This document shows, piece by piece, positions 1 to 7,386 of a stretch of 35,231 bases of DNA; positions within the stretch are counted from its first letter, which is position 1, and each line of letters begins with the position of its first letter. The stretch is from Anaerolineales bacterium (GTDB lineage: Bacteria; Chloroflexota; Anaerolineae; Anaerolineales; Villigracilaceae), in assembly GCA_024710905.1 (NCBI GenBank), contig JANJTV010000154.1:1-35231 (forward strand), given 5' to 3'. The notes below the pieces were generated by a model. It made no database searches. It saw nothing but the letters and a program-made list of their open reading frames with translations, and was not told the origin of the DNA. The translations under genes and the position numbers were made by a program.

Positions 1-413
1 GACGGCTTAATATCACGGTGCAGGATGTTGCGTTTGTGCGCATAAGCCAGGCCAGCGCCAATGCTTTCCACGATATGCTGCACCTCGCTGCCAGAAAGCG
101 GCCCGCGCTGCAGGCGGGCCTTGAGGGTCTCCCCCTCAATGTACTTCATGACCAGGTAAGGTTGGCCTTCGTGTTCGGCATAATCATAAATAGGGACAAT
201 GTTGGGATGCTCCAGCTTGGCAACCACACGGGCTTCGCGTTCGAAGCGCGAGAGGAAGTTCTGGTCTTCCTTGAAGGCCGGGTGCAACACCTTAATGGCA
301 ACATAACGATCCAGCGAGGCATGGTAGGCTTTGTAAACCGTGGCCATGCCGCCCTGGCCGAGTTGTTCCATGATTCGATACGGGCCAATTGTTGTACCAA
401 CCGAAAAAGGCAT
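1..413 (-). CDS. Ser/Thr protein kinase, N-terminal part (cut by left edge)
   Basis: The visible 137 codons are the N-terminal lobe and catalytic-loop start of a PknB-type eukaryotic-like Ser/Thr kinase. The glycine-rich loop GQGGMATVY lies at residues 19-27, the ATP-anchoring lysine is in VAIKVL (K41), the helix-C glutamate is near E60, and the catalytic loop LHRDIKP is at 131-137, where the window ends. The start at 413 is preceded by GGAG with about 7 bases of spacing. The kinase begins almost at its N-terminus, so there is no upstream receptor domain; any sensor or membrane segment must lie beyond the catalytic domain, outside the window. It follows a small membrane-protein gene on the same strand, but a terminator hairpin (506-534) separates them. 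The kinase assignment is firm; substrate and sensor are not visible. Confidence 0.93.
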   Translation of the reverse strand, partial: MPFSVGTTIGPYRIMEQLGQGGMATVYKAYHASLDRYVAIKVLHPAFKEDQNFLSRFEREARVVAKLEHPNIVPIYDYAEHEGQPYLVMKYIEGETLKARLQRGPLSGSEVQHIVESIGAGLAYAHKRNILHRDIKP

Positions 414-505
414 AAGGGATCTCCGAACAAAGTGGTAGGCCGATTATAGTCCAGATATTTTGGATACTGGAAAGACTTACGAATCTGTGGCCCAAAAAGA
501 CGCAA

Positions 506-534
506 CACCCTCCCGCAACCAACGCGGGAGGGTG
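506..534 (-). terminator. Rho-independent terminator after the small membrane protein gene
   Basis: A perfect 11-bp inverted repeat (CACCCTCCCGC / GCGGGAGGGTG) with a 7-base loop lies 6 bases beyond the stop of the minus-strand gene ending at 540. Read on the minus strand it is followed by TTGCGTCTTTTT, a T-rich tract. Confidence 0.75.
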
Positions 535-539
535 AAGGT

Positions 540-1043
540 TTATTTCTCCAACCGAACGGAAATATCTGTGCCCCCCTGTGCTGTAGGGGCAAAATCGACA
601 ATCACAGGTACAGGATCCATATTAAGACATTGCACCACCCAGCGTTCAGACCAGTTGCCATTCTCATCAGGCTGCTGAGTGACCTCGATTTCTGTCGCAT
701 CAGGGTCGGTCGGCTCGCAACCCGCAAGCGCCGCAGTGAAGAGCACATAAGTCCAGGTATCAGTACGCAGCAGGTCATCACCCCGGCCTCCCTGCGGAAT
801 TCCGCCAAATATAGGAAGATCAAAGGGCGTTTCTTCGGTAGAAGGATCAGACTCACCGGATTCAAATTCCTCCACAAATGGGGCGAATTCTTCCTGTACG
901 TCGCTGACCGCTGTCGAAGCCGTGTAGGCACCATAGGCAAGAACCCCTCCAACGCCCAGGCAGCAACAGCACAGGAAAATACCCGCCACGATAGCGACAA
1001 CCATCCAGGTACGGTTTGATTTTGGCTTACTTTCAGTATTCAT
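540..1043 (-). CDS. Small single-pass membrane protein of unknown function
   Basis: I do not recognise a family for this 167-residue protein. After a basic, polar N-terminus there is one strong membrane segment (about residues 13-39) containing four consecutive cysteines (FLCCCCLG). The rest is an acidic extracytoplasmic region rich in Glu, Asp, Ser and Thr, followed by a compact C-terminal part with two more cysteines that could be disulfide-bonded. The start is supported by AAAGGAGA about 7 bases upstream of the ATG. It has its own terminator on the downstream side and a pgk terminator upstream, so it is probably a single-gene transcript. Similar lone membrane proteins with a cysteine-rich segment are common beside kinase genes in this phylum, but a functional link to the adjacent kinase is only inference. 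Confidence 0.7.
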   Translation of the reverse strand: MNTESKPKSNRTWMVVAIVAGIFLCCCCLGVGGVLAYGAYTASTAVSDVQEEFAPFVEEFESGESDPSTEETPFDLPIFGGIPQGGRGDDLLRTDTWTYVLFTAALAGCEPTDPDATEIEVTQQPDENGNWSERWVVQCLNMDPVPVIVDFAPTAQGGTDISVRLEK

Positions 1044-1094
1044 AATAAGTCTCCTTTACTGTCTATTGTAATGAAAGAAGTCACAGAAAATCAA

Positions 1095-1122
1095 AAAAGC
1101 CCATCTTCAAGGATGGGCTTTT
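1095..1122 (-). terminator. Rho-independent terminator after pgk
   Basis: The inverted repeat AAAAGCCCATC / GATGGGCTTTT has a 6-base loop and lies directly after the pgk stop codon (1127-1129). On the minus strand it is followed by TTTTTTGATTTT. Confidence 0.85.
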
Positions 1123-1126
1123 GGTA

Positions 1127-2299
<1,173 letters not shown>

Positions 2300-2345
2300 C
2301 GTTTACTCATTCGTGATTCTAAACAGTTAATTGGCGGTTCAGAAA

Positions 2346-2377
2346 AAGTGGTAGACCGGTTGCCCAATCTACCACTT
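2346..2377 (-). terminator. Terminator or attenuator between gapA and pgk
   Basis: A perfect 10-bp inverted repeat (AAGTGGTAGA / TCTACCACTT) with a 12-base loop lies 13 bases after the gapA stop. On the minus strand the stem is followed by CTTTTTCTG. It sits between two genes that are usually cotranscribed, so it may set a lower level of pgk than gapA message rather than ending the operon. Confidence 0.6.
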
Positions 2378-2389
2378 CCATCTCATAAA

Positions 2390-3448
2390 TTACAGGCTCT
2401 TCGCCATCATCGCAGCCAGGTCGGCAGTGCGGCAGGAGTAGCCCCATTCGTTATCGTACCAGGTGACCACTTTGATGAAATTACTTTTCTCCTTGCCCAG
2501 CACGCTGGTAAACGGCAGGTCAATGGAGGAGCTGTGCGGGTCGCCTTTATAGTCAATACTGACCAGCGGCTCATCCACAGCCTGGAGCACACCTTTGAAG
2601 CGGGCCTGCTTGGCGGCATCACGGAACATCTGGCGCAGTTCTTCTGTTGTGGTTTCCACTTCCACTTCGGCGGTGAAATCAACCACCGAAACAGTGCTGG
2701 TTGGCACACGCAGGGCATAGCCGTCGAACTTGCCCGCCAGGTCAGGGATGACCAGCTTGATGGCCTTGGCAGCGCCGGTGGTGGTCGGGATGATGCTCAT
2801 CGCAGCAGCACGGGCGCGTCGTAGGTCGCTATGCGGCAGGTCGAGAATCTTCTGGTCATTGGTGTAGGCATGGATGGTGGTCATGAAAGCGCGCTTAATC
2901 TTCAGCTTGTCGTGCACAACCTTGGCAGCCGGGGCCAGGCAGTTGGTGGTGCAGGACGCATTGGAGACGACGTGGTGCTTCTTCGGGTCATACTGATCTT
3001 CATTAACACCCAACACCACGGTCAGGTCTTCACCTTCAGCCGGGGCAGAGATGATGACCTTCTTGGCGCCGCCCTTCGTAATGTGATTCTCGGCACCCTT
3101 GACGGTCTTCCCCTTCTTATTAACCCCGTCGCTCTTGACGGTGAAGATGCCGGTGGACTCGATCACAATATCCACACCCAGGCTGTTCCAGGGAATGTTG
3201 GCCGGATCGGTTTCCTTGAATACGGTCACCTTCTTGCCATCAATAATCAGGGCATCTTCAGCCACTTCCACCGTGCCATCAAAACGGCCATAGTTCGAGT
3301 CGTACTTGAGTAGGTGGGCCATGGTCGCAACATCGCCAATGTCATTGAACGCAACCACTTCCAATTCGTTCGGGTAACGGTCACGAATGGCTTTTAACAC
3401 CTGTCGGCCAATGCGGCCAAAACCATTAATACCAACTTTTACTGTCAT
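2390..3448 (-). CDS. gap: Glyceraldehyde-3-phosphate dehydrogenase, type I
   Basis: The protein oxidises and phosphorylates glyceraldehyde-3-phosphate to 1,3-bisphosphoglycerate in glycolysis. The Rossmann start [11 protein letters not shown] is at residues 5-15. An acidic residue after the second strand (FNDIGD, D36) favours NAD+. The catalytic cysteine lies in SNASCTTNC (C166) with its partner histidine in HAYTND (H193). WYDNEWGYS is near the C-terminus. I place the start at the second ATG (3448): it has GGAGG five bases upstream at 3454-3458, and the alternative ATG at 3460 overlaps that ribosome site. The product is then 352 residues, slightly long because of a Lys-rich insertion near residues 108-117. 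A TAAAAT box and an operator-like palindrome precede it. It lies between the yvcK-like gene and pgk, all on the minus strand. Confidence 0.98.
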   Translation of the reverse strand: MTVKVGINGFGRIGRQVLKAIRDRYPNELEVVAFNDIGDVATMAHLLKYDSNYGRFDGTVEVAEDALIIDGKKVTVFKETDPANIPWNSLGVDIVIESTGIFTVKSDGVNKKGKTVKGAENHITKGGAKKVIISAPAEGEDLTVVLGVNEDQYDPKKHHVVSNASCTTNCLAPAAKVVHDKLKIKRAFMTTIHAYTNDQKILDLPHSDLRRARAAAMSIIPTTTGAAKAIKLVIPDLAGKFDGYALRVPTSTVSVVDFTAEVEVETTTEELRQMFRDAAKQARFKGVLQAVDEPLVSIDYKGDPHSSSIDLPFTSVLGKEKSNFIKVVTWYDNEWGYSCRTADLAAMMAKSL

Positions 3449-3473
3449 ACTTGCCTCCATTAATTTATTTTAT

Positions 3474-3491
3474 TTGTGAAATTTTGCACAA
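3474..3491. promoter_or_regulatory. Rex-like (or CRP/FNR-like) operator before gapA
   Basis: The 18-mer TTGTGAAATTTTGCACAA matches the Rex operator consensus TTGTGAA-N4-TTCACAA at 13 of its 14 fixed positions. It also fits TGTGA-N6-TCACA with one mismatch, so a CRP/FNR-family regulator cannot be excluded. It begins just after the expected gapA transcription start, where bound repressor would block RNA polymerase. A near-identical site occurs at 4912-4929. Confidence 0.6.
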
Positions 3492-3497
3492 TTGGGA

Positions 3498-3506
3498 ATT
3501 TTACCA
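3498..3506 (-). promoter_or_regulatory. Putative gapA promoter (extended -10)
   Basis: On the minus strand TGGTAAAAT reads as an extended -10 element (TGnTAAAAT). The predicted start of transcription falls near 3491, at the edge of the operator-like palindrome. No good -35 is visible, which is usual for extended -10 promoters. Confidence 0.45.
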
Positions 3507-3533
3507 TATTGCCGCAAAATAATGATGACCTTT

Positions 3534-4859
3534 TCATTGCCCAAGCGGGCCGGTGCGCTCGTACAGCAGGTCGACCAGTACACGGGCAAGTTTATCAGAA
3601 TCGTGCCGCCAAGGCTGCTCAATATCGACCAAATCTCCACCATATAACGGGTGCAGGATGTTCTGGTGGGTCAATTTCACCCAGTCTGAGCCGGGCGGCA
3701 GTTGCCCACCCTGCTGGTTATTGTAAACAATCACATCCAAAAAATTGTGACCGACATACTCCTCCAGGGCCTGGATGTGATCGGTGACCGAATAGGCCGT
3801 GGTTTCCCCTGGCTGGGTGGCAATGTTAACCACATAAATCTTTAGCGCCCGGCTGGCACGGATGGCCTCCAGCAGGTCTGGCACAAGCAGGTTGGGCAGG
3901 ATACTGGTGTACAGGCTGCCCGGACCGATGACGATTAAATCGGCAGACAGGATGGCCTGCACAGCCGGCGGAAAAGCTGCGGGGGAATTCGGCTCGAGAT
4001 AAACCCTGCGCACACGACCGGGCATTTCGGGGATGCTGCTCTCCCCCTCCACCCGCACCTGGCTGGCCTGGTCCAGCAATTGTACATCGGCCACCAGGCG
4101 TACATCGTGCAACGTGCCAGGCAAGACCCGCCCGCTGACAGAAAGTACCCGGCCAGATTCGGCCACCGCTTCTTCAAAACTGCCAGTCAGGTCTACCAAT
4201 GCAGAAATAAACAGGTTCCCAAACGAGTGACCTTTCAGTCCAGATTCACTGCTAAACCGGTACTGGAAGAGCTGGGTCAACAGGGCTTCATCATTGGAAA
4301 GGGCCGCTAGGCAGTTGCGGATATCCCCCGGCGGCAGGATGCCCAGCGTGCGGCGCAACTCACCAGACGAGCCGCCATCATCCGCCACCGAAACAATGGC
4401 CGTCAGGTTGTGGGTATGTTCTTTCAACCCTCGTAGCAATGTGGCCAGCCCATGCCCACCGCCGATCGTCACAATGCGCGGACCACGCTCCAGACGGCGG
4501 TACCCGGCAATTTGGTCAACCAATTTTTGGCCCGGACGCAGGAAAGGCACAAGCAGGGCGCGGTTTAAGCCGGCAATGCCCCAGATCATCAGGAGCAAAC
4601 CCAACCCACCAAAAATGACGACTCGCCAGGTGCGGTCGAGGAAACGCAGGGAGGCCGTGCTGAGCAATGGGGTCAGGGTACTGTCTTCGGGTGTCGTACG
4701 GTAAATATCCAGCAGGGCCAGGGCAATGCCAACAGCCAGCAAAGTCAAACCGGCGAGCACAAGGGCAAACCAGCGTTTGACACCCAGGCCAGGCATCAGC
4801 CAGCGAAAGACACTCATTAATTCACGTGTAAGTTTGTTCAGGATCATTTTTTCCATCAT
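3534..4859 (-). CDS. YvcK/CofD-like protein with N-terminal membrane anchor
   Basis: The C-terminal two thirds belong to the YvcK (gluconeogenesis factor)/CofD-like family, whose B. subtilis member is needed for growth and cell shape on gluconeogenic carbon. Signature sequences are TIGGGHGLATLLRGLK (about 131-146), VSVADDGGSSGELRR (157-171), GDIRNCLAALS, GHSFGNLFISAL and IGPGSLYTSILPN. The first 125 residues are additional: two hydrophobic segments (about 29-50 and 78-97) predict a membrane-anchored form, whereas classical YvcK is soluble and about 320 residues. I use ATG 4859 (441 residues), but this is not certain. Other options are the ATGs at 4856 and 4847, or a TTG at 4910 that lies 8 bases after a minus-strand TAAAAT and adds 17 residues. 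It lies upstream of gapA with no terminator between them, and diverges from a ROK kinase across an operator-like site. Confidence 0.85.
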   Translation of the reverse strand: MMEKMILNKLTRELMSVFRWLMPGLGVKRWFALVLAGLTLLAVGIALALLDIYRTTPEDSTLTPLLSTASLRFLDRTWRVVIFGGLGLLLMIWGIAGLNRALLVPFLRPGQKLVDQIAGYRRLERGPRIVTIGGGHGLATLLRGLKEHTHNLTAIVSVADDGGSSGELRRTLGILPPGDIRNCLAALSNDEALLTQLFQYRFSSESGLKGHSFGNLFISALVDLTGSFEEAVAESGRVLSVSGRVLPGTLHDVRLVADVQLLDQASQVRVEGESSIPEMPGRVRRVYLEPNSPAAFPPAVQAILSADLIVIGPGSLYTSILPNLLVPDLLEAIRASRALKIYVVNIATQPGETTAYSVTDHIQALEEYVGHNFLDVIVYNNQQGGQLPPGSDWVKLTHQNILHPLYGGDLVDIEQPWRHDSDKLARVLVDLLYERTGPLGQ

Positions 4860-4911
4860 AGCAGTCTTGAAACCTTCCGTCAACGCCAACCCGCGCGGCG
4901 CAGGGTGCAAT

Positions 4912-4929
4912 TTGCGAAATTTTACACAA
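4912..4929. promoter_or_regulatory. Second Rex-like operator, between the yvcK-like and ROK genes
   Basis: TTGCGAAATTTTACACAA differs from the gapA site at only two positions (TTGTGAAATTTTGCACAA) and shares the same GAAATTTT core. It overlaps the predicted -35 of the ROK gene promoter (4921-4926) and a TAAAAT box on the minus strand (4919-4924), so one bound protein could control both directions. Confidence 0.5.
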
Positions 4930-4950
4930 GGTTAACCTGCATGCTATAAT
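4921..4950 (+). promoter_or_regulatory. Promoter of the ROK kinase gene
   Basis: TTTACA (4921-4926), an 18-base spacer and a perfect TATAAT (4945-4950) with an upstream TGC form a strong sigma-70 type promoter. The expected transcription start (about 4956-4958) coincides with the ATG at 4959, so the mRNA is predicted to be leaderless. Confidence 0.75.
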
Positions 4951-4958
4951 TGCGCCCG

Positions 4959-5900
4959 ATGGGACTGATTATTAGCGTTGACATTGGCGGAACGCAAATC
5001 CGCGCCGCATTATATCGTCGCGACAGCCTGAACGCCTTGCGCGTCGAAAAAATCAAGACCCTGGCAGAACAGCCGGGCGTCTTTCAACGCCTCGAGGGCC
5101 TGGTGGCCTCCATCTGGCCATCGGATGAGAAAGTGGATGCGATTGGGCTGGCTTCTCCCGGCCCGCTCGACCCGCACACTGGCACGATCATCGCCACCCC
5201 CAACATAAAGGAATGGCGCAACTTTCCACTGGGCGAAACCCTCTCGGAAAAATTTGGTGTGCCGGTGTTCATGGATAATGACGCCAACCTGGCCTGCATG
5301 GGTGAATGGAAATACGGTGCGGGACAGGGCCACCACAATGTTTTGTTCCTGACCATCAGCACCGGCATTGGCGGAGGGGTAATCGTACACGACCGATTGC
5401 TACAGGGTTTCCACGGGCTGGCCGCCGAGTTGGGGCATGTCACGATACTGCCAGACGGCCCAATGTGTGGCTGCGGCAAACGTGGCCATATCGAGGCACT
5501 GGCTTCCGGCCCGGCCATTGTTCAATACATCCGCGAACAGGTGAAGGCCGGTCGCACATCTTCACTGGCAAACTTAAAGAACCTGACCACCCGTGATGTC
5601 GTGGAGGCCGCCCGGAACGGTGACCTCCTGGCGCTTGAAACCATGCAGCGCGCCGGGAAATACCTTGGAATTGCGGTTGCCAACTACCTGGCCATCTTCG
5701 ACCCGTCTATTGTGATCTTTGGCGGCGGCGTTTCACAGAGCGGCCCGGTGCTGTTCGATGCTTTCCATGCCAGCCTGAACGAAACGGTTTTTGACCCCAC
5801 CTACCTGAAAAACCTGGCCTTTGCCCGCGCCGCGCTTGGTGATGATGCCGGGCTATTGGGCGCACTGGCCCTGGCCACTGTTTCCACGCCAGACCACTGA
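4959..5900 (+). CDS. ROK-family sugar kinase (glucokinase-like)
   Basis: ROK proteins phosphorylate hexoses such as glucose, mannose or N-acetyl sugars using ATP. The 313-residue protein has the phosphate-binding VDIGGTQIRAAL (7-18), SPGPL (66-70), the catalytic aspartate in FMDNDANL (D108), the glycine loop STGIGGGV (134-141) and the zinc/ROK signature from AELGH (156-160) to CGCGKRGHIE (170-179). In the signature the third cysteine of the usual CxCGxxGCxE is histidine (H177), which can still bind zinc. There is no N-terminal helix-turn-helix, so it is an enzyme rather than a NagC-type repressor. A TTG at 4950 is in frame but overlaps the -10 box, so ATG 4959 is chosen. Its promoter carries a palindrome shared with gapA, which suggests it supplies glycolysis. 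The exact sugar cannot be read from sequence. Confidence 0.92.
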   Translation: MGLIISVDIGGTQIRAALYRRDSLNALRVEKIKTLAEQPGVFQRLEGLVASIWPSDEKVDAIGLASPGPLDPHTGTIIATPNIKEWRNFPLGETLSEKFGVPVFMDNDANLACMGEWKYGAGQGHHNVLFLTISTGIGGGVIVHDRLLQGFHGLAAELGHVTILPDGPMCGCGKRGHIEALASGPAIVQYIREQVKAGRTSSLANLKNLTTRDVVEAARNGDLLALETMQRAGKYLGIAVANYLAIFDPSIVIFGGGVSQSGPVLFDAFHASLNETVFDPTYLKNLAFARAALGDDAGLLGALALATVSTPDH

Positions 5901-5924
5901 CGTTACAACCAAATCCATCCATTC

Positions 5925-5963
5925 AACGCGCAAACATCACAGCAACGTCATTGTTTGTGCGTT
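5925..5963 (+). terminator. Stem-loop after the ROK gene, probable terminator
   Basis: AACGCGCAAACA pairs with TGTTTGTGCGTT over 12 positions with one G-U wobble, around a 15-base loop. It is followed by TTCGTCTCT. The T-tract is weak, so termination is probable but not certain. Confidence 0.5.
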
Positions 5964-6020
5964 TTCGTCTCTATTCTGCGCCAACCGTTCCTTACAACAT
6001 TCAAGGAGTTTGAACATTTT

Positions 6021-7346
6021 ATGAAGACCATGAACCTTCCCGGGCCCAAGGCCCACGCGCTGGTCAAACGCGACTCGGCGGTTATTTCACAGTCTTACCC
6101 CAGGGATTATCCCTTTGTCATGGATTACGGCAAAGGTTCCTGGCTGTGGGATGTAGACGGCAACAAGTTCCTCGATTTCATGGCCGGGATCGCGGTTAAT
6201 TCCACCGGTCACGCCCACCCGGAAGTCGTTAAAGCCATCCAGGACCAGGCCGAAAAATTTATTCACGTCTCGTCAGATTTCTATCATATTAGCATGATCG
6301 AGCTGGCCGAAAAACTGGATGAAATCGCCCCGATGAGCGAAGCCGCCATGACCTTCCTGACCAATTCTGGCACGGAAGCCATCGAGACGGCCATCAAACT
6401 GGCCCGCTACCAGACCGGCCGATCCAATTTTATCGGGTTCACCGGCGGCTTCCATGGCCGTACCATGGGTGCAGTCACCTTCACCGCCAGCAAATCCAGC
6501 TATCACAAGGGCTTCTACCCGCTGATGAATGGTGTGCTGCATGCGCCCTTCCCCAACCCGTACCGCCCGATCCTCGAACGCAAACACGGAGAAGATTACG
6601 GCGAAACCGTTGTCCGCTATATCGAAGAACAGATCTTCAAACAGATTGTCACCGGTGAAGAAGTCGCCGGCATTCTAGTCGAGCCCATCCAGGGTGAAGG
6701 CGGGTATATAGTCCCGCCCGCCGGATTCTTCCCGGCCTTGCGCCAGCTATGTGACAAATATGGCATCCTGTTAATCGCCGACGAGGTTCAGTCGGGCATG
6801 GGGCGCACCGGCAAATGGTGGGCCATGGAGCACTTTGGCGTTGAACCCGATATTGTCACCTCCGCCAAGGGGATTGCCTCCGGCGTCCCGCTGGGCGCCT
6901 GCATTGCCCGCCGTTCCGTGATGACCTGGGAACGCGGCGCTCACGGCAATACCTATGGCGGCAATCCTCTGGCCTGCGCCGCCTCCCTGAAAACCATCGA
7001 ATTAATCGAACGTGAGTACATGCAAAACGCTGCCGAAGTTGGGCAATATACGATTGATGCCCTGCATGAAATCGCCGCCCGCCACACCTCGATTGGCGAG
7101 GTGCGCGGCCTGGGCCTGATGATCGGCGTTGAATTTGTGCACAATAAACACGACAAGGAACCAGCGGACAAAATCCGGGATGCCGTCGTACATCACGGCT
7201 TTGAGCGCGGCCTGCTACTGCTGGGATGCTCCAAATCGGTCATCCGCATTGCCCCACCCCTCTCCATCTCAAAAAGCGAAGTGGACGAAGGCCTGCAAAT
7301 CTTCGAAGAGGCCATTACCCTGGCCGAGAAGGAACACCTGAAATAA
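6021..7346 (+). CDS. Class III PLP aminotransferase (omega-aminotransferase or racemase type)
   Basis: This is a 441-residue fold-type I PLP enzyme of the class III (acetylornithine/4-aminobutyrate) family. Visible signatures are [16 protein letters not shown] (phosphate binding, 114-129), GGFHGRTMG (142-150), [10 protein letters not shown] (219-228), the cofactor-binding [11 protein letters not shown] (254-264) and the Schiff-base lysine in SAKGIASG (K283). The N-terminal LPGPKA stretch resembles archaeal broad-substrate ornithine/lysine aminotransferases and amino-acid racemases of this family more than classical ArgD or GabT. It could therefore make glutamate semialdehyde from ornithine, degrade GABA or lysine, or racemise amino acids. 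ATG 6021 has AAGGAG at 6003-6008, a long spacing of 12; ATG 6030 is an alternative. It lies downstream of the ROK gene but beyond a hairpin, so it may be separately transcribed. No arginine-pathway genes are nearby. Confidence 0.9.
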   Translation: MKTMNLPGPKAHALVKRDSAVISQSYPRDYPFVMDYGKGSWLWDVDGNKFLDFMAGIAVNSTGHAHPEVVKAIQDQAEKFIHVSSDFYHISMIELAEKLDEIAPMSEAAMTFLTNSGTEAIETAIKLARYQTGRSNFIGFTGGFHGRTMGAVTFTASKSSYHKGFYPLMNGVLHAPFPNPYRPILERKHGEDYGETVVRYIEEQIFKQIVTGEEVAGILVEPIQGEGGYIVPPAGFFPALRQLCDKYGILLIADEVQSGMGRTGKWWAMEHFGVEPDIVTSAKGIASGVPLGACIARRSVMTWERGAHGNTYGGNPLACAASLKTIELIEREYMQNAAEVGQYTIDALHEIAARHTSIGEVRGLGLMIGVEFVHNKHDKEPADKIRDAVVHHGFERGLLLLGCSKSVIRIAPPLSISKSEVDEGLQIFEEAITLAEKEHLK

Positions 7347-7347
7347 C

Positions 7348-7384
7348 AATCAAAATCGGGACTTTGGAAGTCCCGATTTTGATT
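7348..7384. terminator. Bidirectional terminator between convergent genes
   Basis: A perfect 17-bp inverted repeat with a 3-base loop (arms 7348-7364 and 7368-7384) lies between the stops of the aminotransferase (plus) and the lipoprotein (minus). Both arms carry T-rich ends (GATTTTGATT), so it can act in either direction. Confidence 0.88.
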
Positions 7385-7386
7385 TA

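Noticed and set aside
146-601. Minus-strand open frame across the kinase start and the terminator
   Set aside because: It lies in another frame of the kinase and runs through a terminator hairpin; the kinase frame has all catalytic motifs.
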